Assembly: GCF_026262505.1 (NCBI RefSeq)
Contig: NC_067204.1
Location: forward strand, 22,041,300-22,105,299
Length of the DNA stretch: 64,000 nt
Reading direction: 5' to 3'
Source of the DNA: Trichomonas vaginalis G3
Taxonomy: Eukaryota; Parabasalia; Trichomonadida; Trichomonadidae
A model generated the notes under the pieces. The model saw only the letters and a list, made by a program, of their open reading frames with translations. It had not been told where the DNA came from and did no database searches. A program made the position numbers and the translations under genes. Positions 32,146-40,303 of the stretch are shown here, piece by piece. Numbering within the stretch: the stretch's first letter is position 1; each line of letters starts with the position of its first letter.

Positions 32146-32382
32146 CTATTTACCTCCTATTTTATTAAGTATTCCTTCAGCAATTCCACCAATTGCGTTA
32201 CCTGCTTGTGCTCCCATCGCCGGATTACCTGCTTTAGTACCTAATACTCCACCTATGATAGTTCCTGCCGTTTTCGCTACTGGTGCCAAAAAGTTTGCAA
32301 CGGGTTTAATAATCTTTTTATAAACCCAACCCGCAGCTTTCTTAATTCCATCCCATAATTTTTTAAAGAATCCTGCCGCCAT
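32146..32382 (-). CDS. Small amphipathic Maverick protein (78 aa)
   Basis: Start chosen at MAAGFFKKLWDGIKKAAG (32382), after a T-rich box. The N-terminal 25 residues form a basic amphipathic helix with Trp/Phe. The middle is Gly/Ala-rich and hydrophobic (TAGTIIGGVLGTKAGNPAMGAQAG). This suits a small virion protein acting on membranes, comparable in role, not demonstrably in descent, to lytic minor capsid proteins. It converges with the related broken gene at 31895-32116. Confidence 0.6.
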   Translation of the reverse strand: MAAGFFKKLWDGIKKAAGWVYKKIIKPVANFLAPVAKTAGTIIGGVLGTKAGNPAMGAQAGNAIGGIAEGILNKIGGK

Positions 32383-32449
32383 TTCTGATTTAATATTAAT
32401 TAAAAAATATATTTTCATCATTTATATTCTAATTTTTATTTAATGATAA

Positions 32450-32818
32450 ATGAAACCGATTTTAAAAATTAAGGAAACAGAGGAGGAAGAAATAAATGAA
32501 AGTGAAAATGTTCAACAAAAAATAAACATTGTTAAACCAATTACTGAAATAAAAAATTTTTCATCTGTTGAAGAATTTAATGACTATTATGCTAATAATA
32601 AAAAATTATTTGAAGAATTGACAACATGTAAATTGAATAAAATGTTTAAAGTTGATGGATTCAAAATTTCAAAAATAAAAGGAGTGGTTAGTTTGAAATC
32701 TATTCCTCAATCAAGAATCACCTCATTAATGAAAATAGATGATTTAACAAAAAGAATAGAAGAGATTGAAGAAAGAATGAATCAAATAATTGATTTCATA
32801 AATTCAAATAATCATTAG
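32450..32818 (+). CDS. Maverick protein, unknown (122 aa, coiled coil)
   Basis: Starts with MKPILKIKETEEEE after the leader AATTTTTATTTAATGATAA. The N-terminal third is acidic. The C-terminal 25 residues are a heptad coiled coil (MKIDDLTKRIEEIEERMNQIIDF), so it probably oligomerises. No family is recognised. It is divergent from the 78-aa gene. Confidence 0.55.
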   Translation: MKPILKIKETEEEEINESENVQQKINIVKPITEIKNFSSVEEFNDYYANNKKLFEELTTCKLNKMFKVDGFKISKIKGVVSLKSIPQSRITSLMKIDDLTKRIEEIEERMNQIIDFINSNNH

Positions 32819-32922
32819 TTTCTAATTTCTTCTTCTCGTTTATGAGGTCTTTGATTATGACTCCATTGATTCCATTCAGGATTTAAACAATGTTTAATTA
32901 ATCGCGGAATATCTGACATCAT
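32815..32922 (-). CDS. Possible 35-aa Maverick protein
   Basis: MMSDIPRLIKHCLNPEW... ends with a basic tail (RPHKREEEIRN). It overlaps the stop of the 122-aa gene. Composition is coding-like, but it is too short to be sure. Confidence 0.28.
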   Translation of the reverse strand: MMSDIPRLIKHCLNPEWNQWSHNQRPHKREEEIRN

Positions 32923-32985
32923 CTATATATAGCTTCTTTTATAAAAGATAAAATAAATTATTTTAAAGTTTATTTTTTAAAAAAA

Positions 32986-33205
32986 TTTTAATGTGTTTAT
33001 TACATCATGTATGGGTTGAGTGTAAATGTCTTACAATTTTGAAAATTTTTTAAATCTTGATTTATTCAAAAATGTAAGAATAAAAACCGTAAGAAACATA
33101 CATTTTTTACTTCATATGTTAAAAAAAATGATACAAAATCGTTCAATATTGTATGAATTCTTACGTTTACAAAAAAAGTCACTAAACCCTTCATATACTA
33201 CTACT
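32986..33205 (-). repeat. Right Maverick terminal inverted repeat
   Basis: Reverse complement of 16853-17073, ending CATATACTACTACT before TCGATA. Confidence 0.92.
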
Positions 33206-33211
33206 TCGATA
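33206..33211. repeat. Right target-site duplication TCGATA
   Basis: Identical to 16847-16852. Confidence 0.93.
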
Positions 33212-35541
33212 GCAATGCTAGGATATTACAATATTTCCATGTATTTTACTAGGTTGTAACTAGTTGGCATAAGAGTACATATATAGAATCGCTCCGACTA
33301 TATAATATAATGTTTATTTAATATTACTGTTTATTTTACAGCTAAAGCTTAAACTTATAGTGTATTTATTTTTTAACTGTCTGAATAATGGCAGATTATT
33401 TTAATATTTAACATTGATATTGAAATATGAAATAATGCATTTTTCCTTTTTAGCTAGAACACTTGTTTTGGCAATATTTTTCTTTTTTAAACACCAAAAT
33501 CACATATTTCTCTTATATATATATATTTAAATTATTTTGTTGATATTTTGACAATTTGAGTTAAATATCGATTTAATTCTATTTTTATGGGTAAAATATA
33601 TATGTATATATCATATTTCATTATTGGTTTGTTAATGCAATTCAATTCTTGGATCCTTGAGTTTTCATTTGAAAGTTCAACTACAAATAAACCTTTCACT
33701 GAATATAGGTACTAAAATTTCATTCTAGAATAGCCATTCTTATGGTTTTATCAATATAAAACAACATTATATTTTTTATATATTCTACTTGCTAATTACT
33801 TTTCTAGTTTCAAGATAAAGTTACTTAATCTCCGATAAGATGCATGAGATGTGAATTGGAGATATCGAGCATGCATATTTCCGAATATACTACTATATTA
33901 TGTACTATTGTGGAAAGAAATTAAACTTTGTAAACTGAATGAATTTCATATAATGGTTGTCTGGCAGCTATGATTTCTCTTTTCGTATTTATTTTTCCCG
34001 AAAATCATTCAAGAATTAGGGGGCATTAACAACAATGATAAAAATGGCATTTTTCTTAATTTTTTTTGGAAAAAAATACATTTCATATTTATTTGTTCTT
34101 AATATAAATTAATAATATTAATTTACCTTACAAATGAGTTATGTAAAGTATTCAAATTTTAACTACAATTTTTATGCAGTCGAGCAACAGCAGATGCGCT
34201 TTTGCTTGATTTTTATTATCACCAGTGCCGTCTATAGTAAATAGTTTATAAATAGAACAACTGCACTCTTAATTATCACCAAAATAAATCAAAGATTTTA
34301 AAAATTGATTGTAATTATAGTTAGATTAACCATCATCACTTGCAAACTGAACTAATTTACTACTTCTCCAATTAACACTCATGAACAATGTTTTTTTTAA
34401 AAAAATATAATTTTTTATTCTAAATTTTACATTAACATGTCATTTATTATGATCTCATAAAACATATCCATATATTATAGTTACAGTAATATTAAAATTT
34501 CAAATTTTGAATTAATTTGGTTATATTATGACCATTAAGCCAAGATCCCAACTTCTCTATGCTATCTATGAATTTCAACTCTATATGTAACTAACACGTT
34601 ATAAGTTTTGTTTATAAATATAAGGTGCATTTCAGTAAATTACTCTTTTATAATAGTTCTTTTATTACAGCTATAAAATCTATACTAAATCTATATGTTT
34701 TTATACTAAATTTATTAATTGTAATACTAATTTTAATTGTTGCTGATCATATGCTAAATTTTATATGAAATCCTTAATTAGAAACTTGAGTTGAATATAT
34801 ATTATATGAAACAATCGGTGTTTAAAACAAAATACAGCTTGATTTATATAGTAATTTATGCTTTACATGTATTTTATATAAATTTTTATTGAATTCAAAT
34901 ATTCAATAGTTTTTTTATGCTAGATTAGTTGTATTTATTTAAATATATTATATTGGCAACCTTTCTTTACCCTGTCCTAATAAGCGCATTTTGTAAAAAA
35001 ATATAGTGCATCAGTTTCGAACTAGCGTCCCCGGTACCCAATAGTAAGGGGTAATCACCATTCGACCATTTGCCACGTAAAGCATGGCCAGATTTTTTTG
35101 TATTTAATCACTCCCAAAACACTGTTTTGGCTTATTGGAAGCATATCAGACATAATCGCCATAATCAAAAAATCTATATACCCAATAAGTAATAAATTTG
35201 TCGATATAGATTTTCCATAAAATTAGTTTTTAGTCTGATCTTAAAATAAATTTAATTTTTTATAAAAAAAATCACATTTAAAAGTACCTTTTTAGTAGCT
35301 CGAAATCCTGTTGGTGGATTTCGGGCGTACTTCAAAATTAGCTTTTCTTCTACATATGCAAGCTATATTTTAAATATGGGGCAAATCGGATCGGCGAAAG
35401 GAGTTTAGTTACCTTTCCTCAATTTCGAAACTCGGTATCAATTTGAAAAGAGAAAGAATAATATAAATACACTTTAGTAAACGTTAGTAAAAACAAATTT
35501 GGGAGTAGAAGAGCTAAAGCATTCTATTGATCCCAAATAAT
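33212..35541. other. Gene-poor AT-rich region
   Basis: About 2.3 kb with no credible coding frame. Only the tRNA-like sequence near 35.05 kb stands out. The rest is low-complexity A/T sequence. Confidence 0.5.
35000..35090 (-). ncRNA. tRNA-like sequence (degenerate)
   Basis: On the minus strand an A-box-like TGGTCGAATGGT, a possible anticodon stem ACCCC/TGGGT with the 7-base loop TTACTAT, a B-box core GTTCGAAAC and then ATATTTTTTT as a pol III stop. The acceptor arms do not pair and the variable region is long. This is probably a tRNA pseudogene or tRNA-derived repeat. It resembles the piece at 10.9 kb in its 3' half (GCAC then T-run). Confidence 0.35.
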
Positions 35542-36045
35542 TTAAATAATTGTTGATAAGAACGAAGCAGAGTCTAACATGGCAACTCTATTAAGGAAGT
35601 TTGTAGGCAAAACAGCATCAAGATTCATAATATTTGGAAGGATAACTTTTTCACATTGTGGAGTGACTTCTTCAATTTCTGTTGTGGGCTGTGTTTGTTT
35701 TTGATATCTATTGATAGCAAGAAATCTGTTTTTAACGTTTGTGTTCGTTCGATTATAAAAGAATTTGGCAATTATTGTCCATTTCGTTCCGTATTCCTGA
35801 TATTTCTTAAGCAATAGAGCATCTTCTTGGGGCGTCCATGGAGAATTATTAACATTTGGAGACAAGTAATACTCCCATCTTTCTTGGCATTGCCTTGGAT
35901 TTCGATTTGGAATTTGGTTCGAAATGGCAACCCAGTTGGGTTTTGTGGATTTGGAAACAAGACTCTTTAGCATTTTATCTTCAACTGCCGTCCATTTATT
36001 ATGTTTGTGTTTTGGTTTGGATGGTTCTTGTCGAATATTACTCAT
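35542..36045 (-). CDS. R2R3 Myb-like transcription factor
   Basis: 167 residues with two Myb repeats: KWTAVEDKML...PNWVAISNQIPNRNPRQCQERW (~17-64) and PWTPQEDALLLKKYQEYGTKWTIIAKFFYNRTNTNVKNRF (~67-112). Each has the three aromatic/hydrophobic positions, with Phe or Tyr replacing some Trp, and the recognition-helix NP.QC.ERW and NVKNRF. Size and design match the short two-repeat Myb regulators expanded in trichomonads. These bind promoter elements such as those of ap65-1. The C-terminal 50 residues are unstructured. Nuclear DNA-binding is expected. Flanked by long non-coding DNA. Confidence 0.92.
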   Translation of the reverse strand: MSNIRQEPSKPKHKHNKWTAVEDKMLKSLVSKSTKPNWVAISNQIPNRNPRQCQERWEYYLSPNVNNSPWTPQEDALLLKKYQEYGTKWTIIAKFFYNRTNTNVKNRFLAINRYQKQTQPTTEIEEVTPQCEKVILPNIMNLDAVLPTNFLNRVAMLDSASFLSTII

Positions 36046-37229
36046 TTGGAAAAAAAATATATATTTTTGAATACTTCAGAATTTCCAGTATGGATTGAAA
36101 ATTTGAATTAGGTTCTGATTGGAATGAAAAATAAAATTGATGTAATTTGTATTTGATACAAGAATTGAGTAGCTGATAAATTTGTTTAGTTTCGATATTG
36201 AACGTGGAAACCGTTATCCATTAAAAATAATCTTGTAGATTAATACATAATTTGTTCTCACTTAAGAATTGTATAAAAATGAAAAGAATTGAATTGTGTG
36301 CTATCTCAAAAGAATTAAGGCAACTTTATTCATGTACGCATAACATATCTGTGCGCCAATTAATTTTCATAATTTTTACGGTGATTTGATGTCACTTTTT
36401 TGTTAATGAAGGACATAGTAAAATATCTTATGACGTTATCTAAAATACATTATTGTTAATTTATCAATCAAATAAAATTCAATTCAATATATCAAATTTA
36501 ACAACCTTGTTTTTTGTTTTAAAATATATAAGGAAATTATTTGGTTATCTTGTTATGTTTTTATTTTTTGAATTCTTATTGAGTCAACATCAAAAAATCA
36601 TATTTCGTGGATAAATCATAAATTTATTAACAATGTCCTTGAACGTAACGTTTATTAATGAAATTGAGATTGTTATAGACCGAAAATAGATTTTTTCGGT
36701 TTTCTCTTCAAATAATTGAAAGAATGATACTATTATAGGTTTATTATATTATATAGCATATAATCATGCTATAGCCGAAAATTATAAGTTTTGAGAAGAT
36801 TGAATATAACACAAATAAATTTGAATGTAAGTTAAATTGCTTGTTGTTTTTAATAGCTATTTAATGAGAAATCCAATATTGCAAAATTCAAATTGAATGA
36901 TTGAAAGAACAGAAAAAGTCATTCTTTTCAATTTCGAATATGTTTCATTGTATTTATAATTATATGGCAAATAAGATATTTAAACTTGATTTTTGAAGGA
37001 AAATTCACAAAATTGAATGAATTCAAATAATTTTTATTCAAAAATAAACTAGTTATTTGAGTTTGATACTAATTATCTATTCAAACTACAAAGTTTGTAA
37101 TTTAAAATATTTTGTGAGATCAGATTGAATTAATTCAAGGTTCTTTTCAATTAATATTCATGACCATATTACGCATTTTCGAACATTCTAAACCAAATAT
37201 ATAAAAATGGGAGACGAATGTTAAATTTG
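36046..37229. other. Intergenic region
   Basis: AT-rich sequence upstream of the Myb gene without supported genes or repeats. Confidence 0.45.
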
Positions 37230-37425
37230 CTAGACATGGGGGAGTTGTCTGCAAAGTTTTAGCTCTTATCTCTAACAAAAAATTAATTTTTAAAAAAATG
37301 ACCGAATACGTTTCACAGCGAGAAAAAAATAAAAGGCAAGATAGAATTTTCTAGACATAAAGAAGTTGTTTACCGAGTTTTAGCTCTTATCTCTAACAAA
37401 AAATTAATTTTTAAAAAAATTCTAT
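37230..37425 (+). repeat. Direct repeat, ~121-bp period
   Basis: A ~41-bp block beginning AGCTCTTATCTCTAAC occurs at 37261 and 37382. It is preceded in both copies by a related TAGACAT...GTTGT segment. Confidence 0.85.
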
Positions 37426-37779
37426 TTTATTATTTCCCTTAAGACCTTACTTATTAAGTATACGTATAACAAGCTTGTACTGTATGTATTAGTTAATAGA
37501 ACAAAAGAAAATGAGCTCAAATGAAAAAAATTTTCATGCTATTTTGGAAATATGCATATTCGAAGTATGAGAGTTGTAAACACTGAGAATTTTAAGCTTT
37601 GGTTGATGATAGTCTTTAATTTTTCTTGAAGTAGTAAATTATTTGATATGAAAATTTAATGGCCAGCATAATCAATCGTGCGTTTCGTTTCTTGATTGAG
37701 AAACGATGATTGTGTGCTAATGAATTATTGCGTCTGACAGGTTATGATTATGGATACCTGAAATTAAGCTTTTATGGGA

Positions 37780-38240
37780 AACATCACCGAGCGCCATTTG
37801 GCGCCCCTAATGCTGTTTCTATCGGTATGATTAAGGAGCTTTCTTATGCACTTTCATCACTTGAACTTGAACGCTACAAGATATATGCCCCCTCCCAATG
37901 GGAGGTGGGAGCAAAAATTGAAATGTTTACATTGATTTTTGAATACTTTACAAGCGCCCCTCCCAGTGGGCGCGGGCGCAAGTGATCGGGTCAAAAAAAA
38001 TCATAAAAATATTCAAAATTGCGATTTTAATAGATGTTTAAGAAGTAAATTTATTAATAACGATATTTCATAGTACAAAATGTGTTCAATCTCTTCGTAA
38101 ATCATTCAAAAAAATCAAAAGAATTTCCAAAATTCAATTTTTTTAGTAAAATTTATATCTTTTTCTATCGTCTCCTCCCCACCAGTGGGAGCCACCGGAG
38201 GCGCGGGCGGCGCCGCTGGCGCCAAAAAAGTAGCGCCCAT
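37780..38240. repeat. G+C-rich palindromic islands
   Basis: Four islands interrupt the AT-rich background: ~37788-37806 (GCGCCATTTGGCGCC hairpin), ~37888-37912 (CCTCCCAATGGGAGG), ~37955-37980 (GCGCCCCTCCCAGTGGGCGC) and ~38170-38240 (CCACCAGTGGGAG, then GGCGGCGCCGCTGGCGCC). All share a C-rich arm, a short AATGG/AGTGG turn and a G-rich arm. Confidence 0.8.
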
Positions 38241-38629
38241 CGTGCCATGTATACATTAACATTAAAATTCTCCTGTAATTTATGAATTGAAATGTAAACC
38301 AAAAATAATAATGCCTATATCGCTTCAATATTTCATTTTTAAGATGATTATTGTGATGATATTCTATTGGGGAAAAAAATTAATTAAAGAATTTTTTCCT
38401 AACCCGAATTTGGAGTAATTTTTCAATTTGAGTTATTAGAGGAAACTGGTTCATGATCTCGAGACTGACAGTGTTTACTTCATCAAGTAAACTATTGATG
38501 CAGTAAAAACATATTGTTATAATGAACATACCAAATTTGCAAGAATCAATTTCTGAAATTTTAACGAATAGTTAATAGTTTACTTATACACTCTTTATAT
38601 GTCAGAGACTGTAAATTTACTTGTATAAA

Positions 38630-38860
38630 ACAATGTTCTTCCAAGGCCTCTCATCTAATGAGAGACTTCCGAAGGACATTGTCCTAAGGTAATGTGACTG
38701 TGGCAATTGGTCCACAAAGAGCGAGAGAACTTGTCTGTAATTTGTTTACGCTGAAGTAATTTGTATGTCTCTCAAAAGAGGATTGAAATCCTGAAAACTT
38801 CAGTATAAGTTGTTATTCTCTGGTTCTTTGTCTTATTCGTGAAAGTACGCCATCAGCATG
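38630..38860 (+). ncRNA. Possible structured RNA
   Basis: Several short helices follow one another: CTCTCATCTAATGAGAG, AGGACATTGTCCT, TGTGGCAATTGGTCCACA, GGATTGAAATCC, and a longer-range CTGAAGTAA/...CTTCAG pair. Base composition is more even than the flanks. No known snRNA, SRP or RNase P core motif was recognised, so this is only a candidate. It may instead be the 5' region of the RING gene. Confidence 0.25.
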
Positions 38861-38999
38861 TTATTCAATCAATAATTTCTAATTTCTGAATAATCCAGCG
38901 CGCAAGCAATCGCACACAGTTACTTAGTATTAATAATATTAATCTGATGATGCATTATTAATTATCATGTTTCCAACAAATTTTTGACAATTTTTTTTC

Positions 39000-39542
39000 A
39001 TGAGGGAGTCAGGTTTTCTTCCTCCCCCTCATGAACCAAATGTGGATGAAACACAAAATCCAAACAACACAATGCTAGAACCAACAACAGATGTCAACGA
39101 AAATACTCCTAATAAAAATCCTGAGCAATTGAATGAAAATGTTGCAGAAAGTTCTCAAAAACCAATTGACGATGCTCCCATTTTGCAATCTCAAACACAA
39201 TTAAATGAAGAGGAAGAAGAAGCTGGATGTATTTGCTCTATTTGTATGGAAGAACTTCATGATCCGGTTTCAACTCCATGTGGGCACGTCTTTTGTCGTA
39301 GATGCATCGAAGAGTGGCTTCTACGCTCCGATGTTTGTCCTTACTGTAATACACCAAAAATGGATAAAAATTCACTCCTTCCTATACTTGATCAAGGGCA
39401 TGTTGAAGATCGCCCAGATCCGGATAATTCATTAAAGAATAATCGGTGGTATCATAAAATGTTCAGATTAAAGTTAACTTTATCGAACATTAAATTCCCT
39501 CTTGCTCTTCTTATTTTTCTGATAATACTATTTGTTGACTAA
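39000..39542 (+). CDS. Tail-anchored RING finger E3 ligase (RNF5/RNF185-like)
   Basis: 180 residues. A Gln/Asn/Pro-rich unstructured start leads to a C3HC4 RING at ~79-116: C-x2-C (CSIC), CGHVFCRRC, and CPYC. The CxHxFCxxC spacing and the EWL before the last pair fit the RNF5/RNF185 group. The last ~15 residues (FPLALLIFLIILFVD) form a C-terminal membrane anchor. The protein would sit on the ER with the RING in the cytosol, transferring ubiquitin in ER quality control. Family size (~180 aa) agrees. The start is at 39000 after a T-rich run. Confidence 0.9.
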   Translation: MRESGFLPPPHEPNVDETQNPNNTMLEPTTDVNENTPNKNPEQLNENVAESSQKPIDDAPILQSQTQLNEEEEEAGCICSICMEELHDPVSTPCGHVFCRRCIEEWLLRSDVCPYCNTPKMDKNSLLPILDQGHVEDRPDPDNSLKNNRWYHKMFRLKLTLSNIKFPLALLIFLIILFVD

Positions 39543-39689
39543 ATATTAGTGTTTATTTTTAAATACAAGAACAGTAAAAGAATAGGAATTCCAATTTCAA
39601 TATAAATATTATTGAATTGTTTATTTAAACGTAAAAAGACTGTTATTGAGCTTAAGGCCCGATTTTTTCAGAACACTGTCATTATCAGA

Positions 39690-40235
39690 TAACTAAATTT
39701 AGGAAAATATATTTTGTGATATGTATATGAGTTTATGATTGATATTGTGTAGATGAACTTAAAATTCGTTCAGTTCTAAATGAAAATTCCACCAATATAT
39801 GAAATAAATAAATTTAATTAAAACTTGTTTTTATTCCGGTTTATTTTAGAATATAAAGGAATATTTAGTTATGCCTAATGCCATGAGTACATTACATAAT
39901 AGACTTCTATTTTATCGATGGAATCAGACATAATTCGTAAATATTTGTCATTACCAACATATGCAATTCTTCCGTCAGCAAGTTCTACTTTACCTGAATC
40001 TTTATTAAATACGATTTTGTTGGAACCGTCTTCAATGTATGGTATTTGTAATGAGGGACGGTAAACCTTGAATATTGAATATATTCTTTTCTCTTTAAGT
40101 ACAAGTACTCTTCCATCTTTGAGATCCCATTTCTTAATATCATATTCTGTAATCACAGATTTAAAGGCCAATAACAACAGCAAGAACATTGCTTAATGGC
40201 AAATTGTCATTTGCCAAAATCTGATTTTTAAACAA
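39690..40235 (-). repeat. Inverted duplicated segment, copy A
   Basis: Includes the 104-aa gene, ~45 bp of upstream DNA (GGCAAATGACAATTTGCC before the ATG) and ~185 bp of 3' flank. Copy B is at about 46115-46657 in the opposite orientation. Flanks are roughly 90% identical by eye. Confidence 0.9.
39875..40189 (-). CDS. Secreted small protein, copy A
   Basis: 104 residues. The N-terminus MFLLLLLAFKSVI is a signal peptide. The mature part is KKWDLKDGRVLVL...YIEDGSNKIVFN...VELADGRIAYVG, short beta-strand units ending in a Tyr/Trp/His-rich tail (YYVMYSWH). No family is known. It is the paralogue of the gene at 46153-46467. The two agree at the ends, but residues ~32-47 differ strongly (EKRIYSIFKVYRPS here). 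It is probably a secreted or vesicular protein specific to this lineage. Confidence 0.75.
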   Translation of the reverse strand: MFLLLLLAFKSVITEYDIKKWDLKDGRVLVLKEKRIYSIFKVYRPSLQIPYIEDGSNKIVFNKDSGKVELADGRIAYVGNDKYLRIMSDSIDKIEVYYVMYSWH

Positions 40236-40303
40236 ATTTTGAGAGAAAAATGATTAAAAAAATTCACCATTTTTGAATAGTTTTACAAGCACAAACAAAT
40301 ATT

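Larger units (their letters stand above)
16853..33205. mobile_element. Maverick/Polinton, 16.35 kb, degenerate
   Basis: The element is bounded by 220-bp inverted repeats starting AGTAGTAGTATATG and a perfect TCGATA duplication. Recognisable genes: protein-primed DNA polymerase B fragment, retroviral-type integrase, D5-like primase-helicase, collar-domain fibre protein, A32/FtsK-like packaging ATPase, and a probable double-jelly-roll major capsid protein beside the ATPase. There are also several unknown small proteins. The polymerase lacks most of its exonuclease and N-terminal region. Primase-helicase, fibre, ATPase and capsid genes all have frameshifts or stops, and no Ulp1/adenain-type protease was found. 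A mariner has inserted inside it. The near identity of the terminal repeats contrasts with this interior decay. Confidence 0.93.
37426..38999. other. Intergenic region with G+C-rich islands
   Basis: Contains the G+C-rich hairpin islands (37780-38240) and a stretch of stem-loop-rich sequence (38630-38860), each listed separately. A 91-codon frame at 37710-37985 crosses two islands and is not a convincing gene. Confidence 0.45.

Noticed and set aside
16853..33205. Maverick cysteine protease (Ulp1/adenain type)
   Set aside because: Looked for the His...Asp...Cys pattern in all frames' translations; none found, so not annotated.
37710..37985. 91-aa protein
   Set aside because: Runs through the G+C-rich palindromes and has no family features.
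38630..38860. RNase P, SRP or U snRNA gene
   Set aside because: Helices are present, but none of the diagnostic conserved cores of these RNAs could be recognised; kept only as a weak candidate.
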